Origin: Gordonia sp. UBA7599
GTDB taxonomy: Bacteria; Actinomycetota; Actinomycetes; Mycobacteriales; Mycobacteriaceae
Length of the DNA: 45,403 bases
Assembly (NCBI GenBank): GCA_002477755.1
Contig: DLKD01000147.1
Span: forward strand, 1-45,403
Reading direction: 5' to 3'
The notes beneath the pieces were generated by a model. That model did not search any database, was not told the DNA's origin, and worked only from the letters and a program-made list of their open reading frames with translations. Below are positions 1 through 9,024 of the stretch, piece by piece; position 1 is the first letter of the stretch; each line of letters begins with the position of its first letter. Position numbers and translations under genes: made by a program.

Positions 1-247
1 CGTCGATCGTGATGCCCTGTTCCCGCTCACTGCGCAGCCCGTCCGAGAGCGCCGCCAGGTCGAGCTCGCCCTCGTCGTCGGTCACGCCTTCGATGTGGTC
101 GGTCGGCAGGGAACCGGTGTCGTGCAGGATGCGCCCGATCAGCGTCGACTTCCCGTCGTCGACACTGCCGATGGTGGCCAGGCGCAGGAACTGGCGGTCG
201 CCGTCGTGGCGGCCGGCCGCGGTGGCCTCGATGGTGGGTGCGGTCAT
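1..247 (-). CDS. cysN: Sulfate adenylyltransferase subunit 1, 5' part
   Basis: First 82 codons of the GTPase subunit of ATP sulfurylase; the rest lies left of the window. ATG at 247 shares its A with the cysD stop codon (TGATG), so the genes are translationally coupled. The P-loop GSVDDGKST is at residues 27-35, and [10 protein letters not shown] near the window edge is the switch I region typical of CysN. With CysD it activates sulfate to APS in the cytoplasm, using GTP hydrolysis. In many actinobacteria CysN is fused to APS kinase (CysNC), which would make PAPS directly. Whether that holds here cannot be seen. Confidence 0.93.
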   Translation of the reverse strand, partial: MTAPTIEATAAGRHDGDRQFLRLATIGSVDDGKSTLIGRILHDTGSLPTDHIEGVTDDEGELDLAALSDGLRSEREQGITID

Positions 248-1197
248 CAGAAGTAGCCCTCCCGTTTGCGGTCCTCCATGGCAGCGCTCGACGTGCGGTC
301 GTCGGCGCGGGTCTCCCCTCGCTCGGACACCGTCGCCTCTTCCACCTCGGCGATCACCTCGGGCAGCGTCGTCGCGGTGGACCGCACAGCCCCGGTGATG
401 GTGAGGTCGCCGACGGTGCGGTAGCGCACCCATTCGGTGGTCACCGGCTCGTCGGGTCGCGGATGGGTGAACGGCGACACCGTCAGCAGGATCCCGTCGC
501 GGGTGAACACGTCGCGCTGCGAGGCGAAGTAGATGGGCGGCAGCTCGATGTCCTCGAGTTCGATGTAGCGCCAGATGTCCAGCTCGGTCCAGTTCGACAG
601 CGGGAAGACGCGCACCGACTCCCCGCGACGGATCCGGCCGTTGTACAGCGACCACGGCTCGGCGCGTTGCGCCCGCGGATCCCACTGCCCGAACTCGTCG
701 CGGAAGCTGAACACCCGCTCCTTGGCCCGCGCCCGGTCCTCGTCGCGGCGGGCACCGCCGAACGCCGCGTCGAATTTGTAGCGTTCGAGTGCGTCGAGCA
801 AGGTGCGCGTCTGCAACCGGTTGCGCGACCCCGACGGATCGGTCGTCTCCTCGACGCGGCCGGTATCGATGGACTCCTGTACCGATGCGACGATCAGCCG
901 CACGCCGTCGGGGCGCTGCGCGGTCGGCGTGACCCGCTTGTCGCGGAAAGCGATGACCTCGCTGAAGTTGTGGCCGGTGTCGACATGCAGGATCGGGAAC
1001 GGCAGCGGGTGCGGTCGGAATGCCTTCTCCGCAAGGTGCAGCAGGACGATCGAATCCTTGCCGCCGGAGAACAGCAGCACCGGGTTCTCCAGTTCAGCGA
1101 CCACCTCGCGGATGATGTGGACGGCCTCGGATTCGAGGATCCGCAACGCGGGGATGTGGTCGATGTCGGTGGCGGGCGAGGTCGTCTGCGCGGTCAT
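247..1197 (-). CDS. cysD: Sulfate adenylyltransferase subunit 2
   Basis: A 316-residue catalytic subunit of ATP sulfurylase, forming APS from ATP and sulfate. The PP-loop SGGKDS is at residues 44-49, and [10 protein letters not shown] and [13 protein letters not shown] are typical CysD segments. It ends with the family's usual KREGYF-type tail. ATG at 1197 overlaps the stop of the upstream sulfotransferase gene as ATGA, and its own stop overlaps the cysN start, so the three genes are tightly coupled. Longer in-frame upstream sequence is antisense coding noise over the sulfotransferase gene. Its position directly after a PAPS-dependent sulfotransferase suggests a dedicated supply of activated sulfate (inference). 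Confidence 0.95.
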   Translation of the reverse strand: MTAQTTSPATDIDHIPALRILESEAVHIIREVVAELENPVLLFSGGKDSIVLLHLAEKAFRPHPLPFPILHVDTGHNFSEVIAFRDKRVTPTAQRPDGVRLIVASVQESIDTGRVEETTDPSGSRNRLQTRTLLDALERYKFDAAFGGARRDEDRARAKERVFSFRDEFGQWDPRAQRAEPWSLYNGRIRRGESVRVFPLSNWTELDIWRYIELEDIELPPIYFASQRDVFTRDGILLTVSPFTHPRPDEPVTTEWVRYRTVGDLTITGAVRSTATTLPEVIAEVEEATVSERGETRADDRTSSAAMEDRKREGYF

Positions 1198-2003
1198 AGC
1201 GGGTATCCGTTCCGTTCGGCGTCGACGCGGTAGCGCTGCGCCCATTCCTTCGAGCGGGCGTTGGACTGGGGTTTGAGCGGGGGTGGCGGCGCGAGCGACG
1301 GGTCTTGGCCGAGTTCGGACAGCACGTGCGCCGTCGTGCCCGTCGGGTCTTTGACGAGGTCGCCGAACTCGACGCGGAACGGCTCGATCCCCTCCTCGGC
1401 GAACCATGCCCGCCATCGCTGTTCCTGGTCGGCGAGGATGCCGGCGAGGTGGGCGATGCCCTCGGCGCTGTAAAAAGCCTCCTCGTCGGGGACGCCCTCG
1501 TTGTGGAAACCCGACGGTTCGGGACTGTCCCGCCAGACGCGGGTCTGCACCGCGCGCCACATCGAGACGGCCTGCGCGACGAGGTCGTCGCGGTGCACGT
1601 GCACGAACAGCGGGTCGGTGCCGAGCAGCCAGCGCAGCGCGGTGCGCAACGAACCCGACGCGACGCGTGTGCGCGCGATCAACAGCGGTGTCTGGTTCCA
1701 CATCAGCTTGCCGCCCCACACGCCGCTGGGGGTCAGGCCCTGCGCGAGGACGTCGGCACGCCACTGGTCGGCGGTGCGGGTGTCAACGGTTCCCGGGTCG
1801 GTGATGGCCAGCGCCCCGACGATCTTCTCGTCGTCGACCCCGGCGAACCACTCGCGCGGCTGCGGTGAGAGCGACGATGAGGCGAAGTACTGGAAGAACT
1901 CGCCGGGCCGGCCGGCGACGCCGGTGGCGGCCAGCGACTCCACCAGCAGTGTGCTCCCGCTGCGCTGGCTCGCGCAGACGAGATAGGGCCTCGGCTCACT
2001 CAT
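1194..2003 (-). CDS. stf0: Stf0-family (trehalose 2-) sulfotransferase
   Basis: Predicted 269-residue PAPS-dependent sulfotransferase that closely resembles mycobacterial Stf0 (267 residues), which sulfates trehalose at the 2-position for sulfolipid synthesis. The 5'-phosphosulfate loop is SQRSGSTLL at residues 12-20. E35 in GEFFQYF matches the position of the catalytic Glu36 of Stf0, and WGGKLMWNQTPLL and AVQTRVWR are family signatures. ATG at 2003 was chosen over an in-frame start 12 codons upstream because it gives the family's N-terminus. The gene runs directly into cysD with a 4-nt overlap. The substrate is inferred from family membership; another disaccharide or glycolipid is possible. 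Confidence 0.9.
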   Translation of the reverse strand: MSEPRPYLVCASQRSGSTLLVESLAATGVAGRPGEFFQYFASSSLSPQPREWFAGVDDEKIVGALAITDPGTVDTRTADQWRADVLAQGLTPSGVWGGKLMWNQTPLLIARTRVASGSLRTALRWLLGTDPLFVHVHRDDLVAQAVSMWRAVQTRVWRDSPEPSGFHNEGVPDEEAFYSAEGIAHLAGILADQEQRWRAWFAEEGIEPFRVEFGDLVKDPTGTTAHVLSELGQDPSLAPPPPLKPQSNARSKEWAQRYRVDAERNGYPL

Positions 2004-2125
2004 GTCCGAAAACGATACGGAGCCCATGGGCCCCGGCACCGCGAAGAGAATTCCGATCAGGGTGAGCGCAACGTTCCCGGTCCGACGGTCCTATGGGTGC
2101 TCTTGCCGACCCCCTACCGCCAGGT

Positions 2126-3550
2126 TCACCCGTCCGTACCGACCGTCCCCGACGAAGACGGGATTCCGACGGTGAGCTCGCCGTCGAGCTCGCGTCGCGC
2201 ACCCTGCGGCCGACGCGACGGCAATGGCTCTTCACCTGGGTCGATGACCTTGGAGCGGACCATCCACTCGCGCATGAAACGCTCGGCGACAGCGGTCCCC
2301 ACCGCCTCCTCGGGCAACTCGTCACCGGTCTCGACGCGCCAGCGGGCCAACCGCCCGGCGAGATCGGCCGCAGTCTCGGTGTAGGCGGGGTCGCGGGCCA
2401 GATTGTTTTGCTCACGCGGATCGAAACGCAGGTCGTAGAGCTCGTGGCGGGCTCGCGGGACGATCGTGGATTGCGGATCAAGAGAGCGCGCCGACTCCGA
2501 GTCGGCGATGTCGAGCGGCAGCACCAGCTCCGGGCGGGGCGCGTAGTTCTCGATGTAGCTGAACTCCTTGGTGCGCACGGCGCGGATGGGGTCATAAGCG
2601 TCGTGGTAGGTCTTCTCGGTGAACAACTCGGTGCGGACCGGGTCCTCATCCGCACCTGTAAGCGCCGGCGCGTGCGAAACCCCGTCGACGTCGACGGGGA
2701 TCGGCCGGTCGAGCAGGTCCAGCAGCGTCGGCGCCAGGTCGACGCCGGAGAACAGCCCGTCGTAGACGCGTCCACCGAGGGCCGATCGATCGCGCGGCGG
2801 CGCGATGATCATCGCGATCCCCGTGCCCGGCGCGTACAGCGTGGACTTCGCGCGCGGGAACGCGACACCGTGATCGGTGGCGAACACGATCCAGGTGTTG
2901 CGGTCCAATCCCAGGCGCGCCACAGCGTCGAGCAGTCGGCCCACCGCCGCATCGGCCTTGGTGATGGAGCCGTGCAGCCCGGCAAGGTCCGCGCGCACGT
3001 CAGGGGTGTCGGGGAGGAAGTCGGGAACACCGATCGCGTTGGGATCTGCGTGGTCGTATTCGTCGTCGGGATAGGGCCGATGCGTCTCGAAGAACCCGGC
3101 GGTCAGGAAGAACGGCTGGTCGGTCACGCCCTCGCGCTCGAGCCAGCCGATCGCCTCATCGGTGACGTAGTCACACCGCGACTCCGACACGTCGACGGTG
3201 TCGAAGCCCAGCGTCGTCGGATCGGTGCTCTCGTGCTGCATCCCGATCAACACCGTCCGGTACCCGCCGTCGGCCAGCAACGACGGCAGGGTCTGCACGC
3301 CGGGGTGGTAGGCGAAGCCGTGGTGGGCCAGGCCGATCAGGCCGTTGCGGTGTGGGTACTGCCCGGTGAACAAGGATCCGCGCGCCGGCGAGCACAGCGG
3401 CGCGGTGGCGTGCGCGTCGGTGAACAGGATCCCCTGCGCGGCCAGCCGGTCCAACGCCGGGCTCACCACCCCCTGTGCCCCGTAACACGGCAGGTGCCGA
3501 CCGAGGTCGTGCCAGTGGATGAAGATGACGTTGGCCCCTGCGTCGCCCAT
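2126..3550 (-). CDS. Type I (formylglycine) sulfatase
   Basis: Predicted 474-residue sulfatase hydrolysing sulfate esters. The active-site consensus CxPxR is present as CSPAR at residues 53-57, so C53 should be converted to formylglycine by a separate enzyme that is not in this window. Metal-binding elements include D15 near the N-terminus and FATDHG before the KST segment. No signal peptide is visible from ATG 3550, so it is probably cytoplasmic. A much longer open frame upstream of 3550 lies antisense to the TetR gene and was rejected as coding. It lies 122 bp upstream of stf0 on the same strand, so one locus holds genes that add and remove sulfate. The substrate is unknown. Confidence 0.88.
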   Translation of the reverse strand: MGDAGANVIFIHWHDLGRHLPCYGAQGVVSPALDRLAAQGILFTDAHATAPLCSPARGSLFTGQYPHRNGLIGLAHHGFAYHPGVQTLPSLLADGGYRTVLIGMQHESTDPTTLGFDTVDVSESRCDYVTDEAIGWLEREGVTDQPFFLTAGFFETHRPYPDDEYDHADPNAIGVPDFLPDTPDVRADLAGLHGSITKADAAVGRLLDAVARLGLDRNTWIVFATDHGVAFPRAKSTLYAPGTGIAMIIAPPRDRSALGGRVYDGLFSGVDLAPTLLDLLDRPIPVDVDGVSHAPALTGADEDPVRTELFTEKTYHDAYDPIRAVRTKEFSYIENYAPRPELVLPLDIADSESARSLDPQSTIVPRARHELYDLRFDPREQNNLARDPAYTETAADLAGRLARWRVETGDELPEEAVGTAVAERFMREWMVRSKVIDPGEEPLPSRRPQGARRELDGELTVGIPSSSGTVGTDG

Positions 3551-3644
3551 GCGCCCATCATGCCCGACCCGATGAGTCGGGTCCGCGCACCGACCTGACC
3601 GGTCCGCTCCGCCGACGGTGATGCCCCGGTAGCCTGGGGCGACG

Positions 3645-4280
3645 ATGATCCAGGAGGCTCGTGAGCGACGACGGCGGGGCCGCCCGCCCGGTCCCGGCGT
3701 CGACCCGCAGGAGCGACGGCGGCAGTTGCTCGACGCCGCCGAGTCGGCGATACGCGCGAGCGGGCCCGACGTCGGGCTGGCCGACGTGGCCGCGCAGGCC
3801 GGCCTGACCCGCTCGGCGGTGTACGCGGCCTTCACCGATCGCAACGCCCTGCTCGACGCGCTGGCCCATCGGCATGCGCGCCTCATCGTCGAGCAAGTCG
3901 TCACCATTGCCGGCGGGGTCGACGACCCGGCGGAGCAGACGCGCGCAGCGATCGGCACCCTCGCCACGTGGTTCGAGGACGAACCGGAGCTGGCACGGGC
4001 GCTGTCGGCCCACCTCCTGCCCGTGGCCCCGGCCGCCGACGGCATGGTCATCGGAACGCTCACCGGCATCCTCGTCGGCGGCTTCACGTCGCGCGGCCTG
4101 GATCCGGGCCCGGCGCAGACGTGGGCGCACGCCCTCGTCGGCGCCATCTCGTCGACGATCACATGGTGGTCGGCGACGCGCACCATCAGTCGCGACGAGG
4201 TCGTCGACCATCTGTTCCTGCTGATCTGGTCCGGTTTCTCCGGCATGGACACGCCAGCGGGCGACGCCCCGCTTCCTTGA
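3645..4280 (+). CDS. TetR-family transcriptional regulator
   Basis: A 211-residue regulator. A basic N-terminal arm (RERRRRGRPP) is followed by a canonical helix-turn-helix, with VAAQAGLTRSAVYAAF at about residues 47-62. The ligand-binding C-terminal part is divergent, as usual. Start ATG at 3645; a good AGGAGG at 3652-3657 sits just inside the frame and points to a GTG at 3661 that is out of frame and soon stops, so 3645 is kept with some doubt. It is divergent from the sulfatase and lies 31 bp before the DUF2236 gene, whose start is abutted by a perfect palindrome. It probably controls that promoter. Confidence 0.85.
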   Translation: MIQEARERRRRGRPPGPGVDPQERRRQLLDAAESAIRASGPDVGLADVAAQAGLTRSAVYAAFTDRNALLDALAHRHARLIVEQVVTIAGGVDDPAEQTRAAIGTLATWFEDEPELARALSAHLLPVAPAADGMVIGTLTGILVGGFTSRGLDPGPAQTWAHALVGAISSTITWWSATRTISRDEVVDHLFLLIWSGFSGMDTPAGDAPLP

Positions 4281-4311
4281 CGCCGACAGACACAAAAGAC
4301 ACACTGTCTTT
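4277..4311 (+). promoter_or_regulatory. Candidate leaderless promoter with 17-bp palindromic operator
   Basis: AAAGACA-CAC-TGTCTTT (4295-4311) is a perfect inverted repeat that ends one base before the ATG of the DUF2236 gene, leaving no room for a Shine-Dalgarno sequence. TTGACG at 4277-4282 and CACACT at 4300-4305 could be -35 and -10 boxes with a 17-bp spacer, putting the transcript start at the ATG. The -10 match is weak. The adjacent TetR protein is the obvious candidate ligand (inference). Confidence 0.5.
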
Positions 4312-5589
4312 ATGGCTGGAAAGGTCAGTGCCGCAAGGGCTGCCGCGATAACCGGGGCCCAGAACTGGGACGCGGTTCGGGACCGCTACCCCGAGCATGT
4401 GGACGCGATGGCCGACGGGCTGCTCGTCGGCGATCCGCTGGCCGACGCCGTGATTGACGAGCTGTTCTCCGGCGCCGGGAACGGAGTGAGCGGGCCGAAT
4501 GATGCCGGCGGCACCTACTCGTGGAACGACATCGTGTCGGCCCTCGACGATCCGCCCGAGATCGACGCAGAGCTGAAGGCCACCGCGCCCGCCTTCGCCG
4601 CTTTCCTCGAGCGGACCAGCACCCCGCCTCCATGGTTCGACGCGGCTCTTGCCCGCGCCGGCGCCGACGCGTGGTGGCGGTTCGGGTCGTTGCAGTCGAG
4701 CACCCTCTACCAGTCGCTGATCTACGGCTACCAGGCCCGCGGCTTCACCCGACCGCTCGCCGCGACGGGACGGCTCACCGAGGGGACGTTCGACCGCGTG
4801 CAGGCGACCGCCCGCTGGGTCACCCTGGCCACCGCCCCCGGGCTCATGGACGTCGGCGCCGGCGGCTGGGTCGAAACACTGCGCATCCGCCTGGTCCACG
4901 CGATGGTCCGCCACCACCTGCACGCCTCCGACGAGTGGGACGACGCGGTGTGGGGCGTGCCGATCAACCAGACGTACTCCCAACTCACCATCACCGCCGG
5001 TTTCCTGGCGCTGCCGCTGCGCATCGCCAAGGACTTCGGCATCCACTACTCGCGCGCCGACCTCGAGGCGATCACCCACCTCTGGCGCTGGGTCGGCTGG
5101 GTGATGGGCGTGGAGGACCGACTGCTGCCGACCAGCTACGACGACGCCGGCCGCACCTGGCGCATCTCCCAGGAGTTCGCGCTGCGGCCCCACGATGACG
5201 CCAAGACCCTGGTCCGCGCTCTTCTCGACGACGGTTTCCGTGCCGACCTCGGGCTGCCCGGACCGCTCAACGGTGCCGTGCAGACGGTTTCGCGCCCCTT
5301 CCTGCGCACGCTGTTCGCCGCGGTGTCCACCCGCTGGGTCGACCCCGACATCGCCTCGGCGATGGGGCTGCGCCCCTCTCCCCTTCACCACGTCGTCGAC
5401 CTCGCACGTCCGGTCGTTCGGTCGCGGGAGCTGGCCCGCGCCATGGGGCTCCTCGGTTCGGAGCGCGACGTCGCCCGCCGCGAACTGCGGCTGGTCACCT
5501 GGCGCCTGGGCATCGACCTGGCCGACCCGAAGACCGTCGGGGCCCGCTACCGCGCTGCCGACGAGAACCGGATGGAAACCGTCGCATGA
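4312..5589 (+). CDS. DUF2236 (MpaB/rubber-oxygenase family) protein
   Basis: A 425-residue protein with the ER-bound oxygenase mpaB / rubber oxygenase catalytic domain, the fold of latex-clearing protein Lcp, a b-type haem dioxygenase that cleaves polyisoprene. Conserved-looking segments are RIRLVHAMVRHHL (R191, H196, H201), GVPINQTYSQ, and a histidine at 256 in THLWRWVGWVMGV. No signal peptide is visible, unlike secreted Lcp enzymes, so rubber is unlikely to be the substrate; a cytoplasmic lipid or isoprenoid is more plausible. The downstream gene overlaps its stop as ATGA. The start is chosen because a palindrome abuts it. Confidence 0.8.
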   Translation: MAGKVSAARAAAITGAQNWDAVRDRYPEHVDAMADGLLVGDPLADAVIDELFSGAGNGVSGPNDAGGTYSWNDIVSALDDPPEIDAELKATAPAFAAFLERTSTPPPWFDAALARAGADAWWRFGSLQSSTLYQSLIYGYQARGFTRPLAATGRLTEGTFDRVQATARWVTLATAPGLMDVGAGGWVETLRIRLVHAMVRHHLHASDEWDDAVWGVPINQTYSQLTITAGFLALPLRIAKDFGIHYSRADLEAITHLWRWVGWVMGVEDRLLPTSYDDAGRTWRISQEFALRPHDDAKTLVRALLDDGFRADLGLPGPLNGAVQTVSRPFLRTLFAAVSTRWVDPDIASAMGLRPSPLHHVVDLARPVVRSRELARAMGLLGSERDVARRELRLVTWRLGIDLADPKTVGARYRAADENRMETVA

Positions 5590-6800
5590 CGGCGCGGTTC
5601 ACGCTGACCCGCGTTCTCGACTGCCCTGCCGAGACCGCCTGGCGACTGCTCACCGACCCCGAGCAGATGAACAAGTGGTCCACCGCGCGCATCGATCTCG
5701 TCGACGGCGGTCCCGGCGACCGCCCGGACACCGCCGGTGCGCTGCGCATGGTGACGTTGCCCGACGGGAAGCGGAAGCTGCGCGAGGTCGTCGAGTATGC
5801 CGACGAGCCCCGGGAGTTCCGCTACCGCGTCTACGACGGCGGTCCGCTGCTGCTCGACCACCAGGGCGTCCAGTCGCTGACGCCGACCGGGGACGATCGC
5901 ACCGAGGTCACCTGGCAGGTGTCGATGCGCCTGATCTCCGCGCCGCTGTCGCACCTGCTGTGCCGGGTGATCCGCAAGCAGGTCGGAGAGTCGATGGACC
6001 TGATGGTTGATCTGGCCGGCACCGGGATAGCCGCCGACTCCCCGTCGACGACGAGCGCGCCGACGGACCTGGCCACGCCCGGCTCCGCGGAGTTCGACGT
6101 GCTGCTCGCCGACGCCCAGGAATCGCTGCGGGCACAACGGGTGCTGGCCGACGAATTGGCCGCCGATGACGACCCCAAGCAGTGGTTCGCCCGCGTCTAC
6201 CAGTACGTCACCGAAGAGATGATCTCCGCGGCGAGCGGCTCGGCCCACTCGTCGTCGACGAGCAGCGCGGAGGACTCCTCGTCGTCGGGGGCTATGGCAC
6301 TGGACCACCCCGACTGGGTACTCGCCCTGATCCCCGTCTTCCACGACTACTACGAGCGCAACCTCACCGCCTACCGCACCGGCGGCGACGTGGAGCCGGC
6401 GTGGGCGAAAGCCTGGTCGACAGCGGAGTCGCGGGATCCCAAACGTCCCCACGTGCCGGTGATGAAGTGCCTGCTGTACGGGGTGTCCGCACACATCGAC
6501 GCCGACCTGCCGCGCGCCCTGGCCGACGTGCACCGCGCACGCTACCCCGACGCCGACCTGCGCGCCTTCCGTCCCGACTACCTGCGATTGGCACCGGTGT
6601 TCACCACCGCGTCAGACCGGTTGCTTGCCGACCTGCCGCGCAGCCACAAGCCGTGGTGGACACCGCTGGCGTCCCGGGTGCACCCGCAGTTCCGCGACTC
6701 GATGCTCGCCCGCAACGGCTACGACGTCGGCCGGCACCGGGTGAAGACGTTCGCGCGGGCCGTCGACGCGGTCCACGCAGCCCTACCAGGGTCGCGGTAG
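5586..6800 (+). CDS. SRPBCC domain - DUF5995 fusion protein
   Basis: A 404-residue protein with two parts. Residues 1 to about 145 look like an SRPBCC/polyketide cyclase-type lipid-binding domain (LDCPAETAWRLLTDPEQMNKW, then the strand-rich QSLTPTGDDRTEVTW). After a linker rich in Ser, Ala and Asp, residues about 235-404 resemble DUF5995 (CLLYGVSAHIDADLPRAL). The start overlaps the upstream DUF2236 stop by 4 nt, so the two are translationally coupled. A hydrophobic-ligand domain next to an oxygenase-family enzyme suggests a role in handling its substrate or product (inference). Its 3' end overlaps the convergent second DUF2236 gene by 18 bp. Confidence 0.75.
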   Translation: MTARFTLTRVLDCPAETAWRLLTDPEQMNKWSTARIDLVDGGPGDRPDTAGALRMVTLPDGKRKLREVVEYADEPREFRYRVYDGGPLLLDHQGVQSLTPTGDDRTEVTWQVSMRLISAPLSHLLCRVIRKQVGESMDLMVDLAGTGIAADSPSTTSAPTDLATPGSAEFDVLLADAQESLRAQRVLADELAADDDPKQWFARVYQYVTEEMISAASGSAHSSSTSSAEDSSSSGAMALDHPDWVLALIPVFHDYYERNLTAYRTGGDVEPAWAKAWSTAESRDPKRPHVPVMKCLLYGVSAHIDADLPRALADVHRARYPDADLRAFRPDYLRLAPVFTTASDRLLADLPRSHKPWWTPLASRVHPQFRDSMLARNGYDVGRHRVKTFARAVDAVHAALPGSR

Positions 6801-7682
6801 CCTGCCGCGTTCGCGCTTCCAACCGGCGTGGCTGGCCAAGTGCCAGCGCCAGGGCACCGGCTGCAACGGCCACGTCAACGGGATGACCCGCTGCAGTCCG
6901 GCGTACGCCGCCTCGTCGACGCGGGTCCACCGGATCCCGAAGCGCTCGCGCACCTGTGGCGGCAGCCCGCCGTAGATGCTCAACCGCAGGCCGGGGGCCA
7001 GTGCAGCACGCACCGGCGCCTTGGGCAGCCACTTCCGTGCTCCCGGCGCCAGGGCAGGCGGTACCGGTAGGTGCGGCGATGCACTCATGTCCGGGATGGT
7101 CCAGCTCTCGATGACCTTCATCAGGTGGTCCGACGCCGGGTTCGGGGCGAGCACCTCGTCGCAGTACCTGTCCCACTCGCGACCGAACGCCGCCCGGTCC
7201 GGCGGCACCACACTCTCCGTCATCCCGTACCGGCGATACCACTGCACGCCCTCGGCATACAGCTGCTCGCGCTCGGCGTCAGTGAGCCGGTAATGCGAGT
7301 ACCGGTCGACGAGTTGCTCCACCATCATCTGGAAGGTGGCATGGGCCCACCAGAAGGTCGTCGGGTTCAGCGCGTGGTAGCGCACGCCGTCGGGCTGCAC
7401 GCCTTTGATGTCGCGGTGCAGGTCCCGGACCATCGTTCCGGTGCCTGTGGCCGGGTCGTCATAGACGGTGCCCAGGATCGGCGGCAACGAGCGGAAGACC
7501 CGGTCGACGGGATCGGCGAAGAAGTTGGAGTGCTCGATCAGCGCGTAGCCGATCGCGGGGTCCATCACCTGCAGCAGGCCCGCCGTGCCGCCGGTGAACG
7601 CGATCCGCATATCCCCGGCCCAGCGCCAGAGCAGCGAACTGGAATCCAACGGCGTCGACGTGACGGTGCCACTTCCTCCCAT
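6783..7682 (-). CDS. Second DUF2236 (MpaB family) oxygenase-like protein
   Basis: Predicted 299-residue single-domain DUF2236 protein of the shorter MpaB-like type. Family features include RDLHRDIKG at 86-94 (H89), ALNPTTFWWAHATF ending at 117 (H114), and the ERFGIRWTRVDE segment near the C-terminus. It is clearly different in sequence from the larger DUF2236 protein at 4312. ATG 7682 gives a normal N-terminus; upstream extensions are rich in improbable residues. It is convergent with the SRPBCC-DUF5995 gene, with overlapping 3' ends, and divergent from the hydrolase at 7782 across about 100 bp. Catalysis and substrate are unknown. Confidence 0.8.
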   Translation of the reverse strand: MGGSGTVTSTPLDSSSLLWRWAGDMRIAFTGGTAGLLQVMDPAIGYALIEHSNFFADPVDRVFRSLPPILGTVYDDPATGTGTMVRDLHRDIKGVQPDGVRYHALNPTTFWWAHATFQMMVEQLVDRYSHYRLTDAEREQLYAEGVQWYRRYGMTESVVPPDRAAFGREWDRYCDEVLAPNPASDHLMKVIESWTIPDMSASPHLPVPPALAPGARKWLPKAPVRAALAPGLRLSIYGGLPPQVRERFGIRWTRVDEAAYAGLQRVIPLTWPLQPVPWRWHLASHAGWKRERGRLPRPW

Positions 7683-7781
7683 GCCGTCATCGTGGCACAG
7701 ATCCATCGGCGTGCACCGAGACCCGGCCCGCATTCGGCGAAATGAGGCAGACTCAAGACCACACGACGCCAGGAGACGAGA

Positions 7782-9014
7782 ATGCCCCGCAACCACGCCC
7801 ACCACACCGCCTTCACCAACGGCTTCTACGTCGACGAGGGGCGCGACTTCGCGGTTCGGCTCCTGCTGGGGTACTGCGCATCGGGCGGCGCCGATGCCGG
7901 TGAGGTGCTCGCGACCATTGCCAACTGCCCCGAAGAACACGACCTCGACTGGTCCAACGCGTGGCTGGCCCTTGGCCGCCGCCTCGTCGAGGCCGGAGAC
8001 GCCAGCAGCGCGGCGGGGCACCGCGTCAGCGCCGCGTCGGCCTACCTGCGCGCGTCGAACTACCTTTCCCAGGCCTTCGACGGGCTCGACGGCTTCGCCG
8101 ACGACGAGCAGCGCATGCCGATCTTTGCCGAGCACCGCGCGGCCTTCGAGAAGTTCCTCGACCACGGCGACTTCACGGCGCAGCGCCTCGAAATCCCCTA
8201 CGAGGACACAACCCTGCCCGGCTGGTACCTGACACCCAAAACGGGGCATACCGGTGCGACCCTGGTGACGATCAACGGGAGCGACGGCTCGGTGTCGGCA
8301 CTGTGGTGCGCCGCGGCGTTCGGGGCGCTGCGCCGCGGCTACGGCGTCGTCCTCTACGACGGTCCCGGCCAGCAGTCCATGCTGTTCGAGCGCGGTATCG
8401 GATTCCGCCCCGACTGGGAGGCGGTGTTGCGGCCGGTCACCGACTACGTGCTGAAGCTGCCCGGCGTCGACGCTGCCAAGCTCGCGCTCTACGGCATCAG
8501 TCAGGCCGGCTATTGGGTCCCGCGCTCACTCGCCTTTGAGCACCGCTACGCCGCCGCGGTCGCCGATCCCGGTGTCGTCGAGGTGCGCACCTCGTGGTTG
8601 AAGTTCTTCCCCAAGCCGCTCATCGACGCACTCGACAAGGGCCGGGCGGAGTTGTTCAATCGGGAGATCAGTTTGGGGATGAAGTTCTCCCCCGCCACCA
8701 GGCGCATGTGGGACTGGCGGGCGCGGCCATATCCGCACGGGAGCTTCTACGACACGATGCAAGCGCTCGTCCCCTACACGATCACCCCCGCGATCGCCGA
8801 GCAGATCGTCACCCCGCTGCTGATCACCGACCCCGACCACGAGCAGTTCTGGCCCGGCCAGTCGCAAGCTCTAGCGGCGATGTGCCGCGACGGCATCGCC
8901 ACCCTCGCCCGATTCACCACCGCAGAGGGGGCGGACTGGCATTGCCAACCGATGGCACGCGCGCTGACCGATGAGCGGATGTTCGACTGGCTCGACGAGA
9001 AGCTCGCGCGGTAG
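7782..9014 (+). CDS. Alpha/beta hydrolase of the FrsA/DUF1100-like type
   Basis: A 410-residue cytoplasmic hydrolase with an N-terminal helical region (about 1-135) before the alpha/beta core. The nucleophile elbow GISQAG has S240, and the likely partners are D350 or D352 (ITDPDHEQF) and H387 (DWHCQP). The helical N-terminal extension is typical of the family containing 2,6-dihydropseudooxynicotine hydrolase, which cleaves C-C bonds, and of esterase-like FrsA proteins. It lies next to the DUF2236 cluster, where a C-C hydrolase could act on oxygenase products (inference). GGAGACGAGA upstream of ATG 7782 provides a ribosome binding site. Confidence 0.8.
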   Translation: MPRNHAHHTAFTNGFYVDEGRDFAVRLLLGYCASGGADAGEVLATIANCPEEHDLDWSNAWLALGRRLVEAGDASSAAGHRVSAASAYLRASNYLSQAFDGLDGFADDEQRMPIFAEHRAAFEKFLDHGDFTAQRLEIPYEDTTLPGWYLTPKTGHTGATLVTINGSDGSVSALWCAAAFGALRRGYGVVLYDGPGQQSMLFERGIGFRPDWEAVLRPVTDYVLKLPGVDAAKLALYGISQAGYWVPRSLAFEHRYAAAVADPGVVEVRTSWLKFFPKPLIDALDKGRAELFNREISLGMKFSPATRRMWDWRARPYPHGSFYDTMQALVPYTITPAIAEQIVTPLLITDPDHEQFWPGQSQALAAMCRDGIATLARFTTAEGADWHCQPMARALTDERMFDWLDEKLAR

Positions 9015-9024
9015 TCCCGCGGGT

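Noticed and set aside
3661-3770. GTG start at 3661 for the TetR gene, suggested by AGGAGG at 3652
   Set aside because: The GTG is in another frame and soon reaches a stop; the helix-turn-helix is in the frame starting at 3645.
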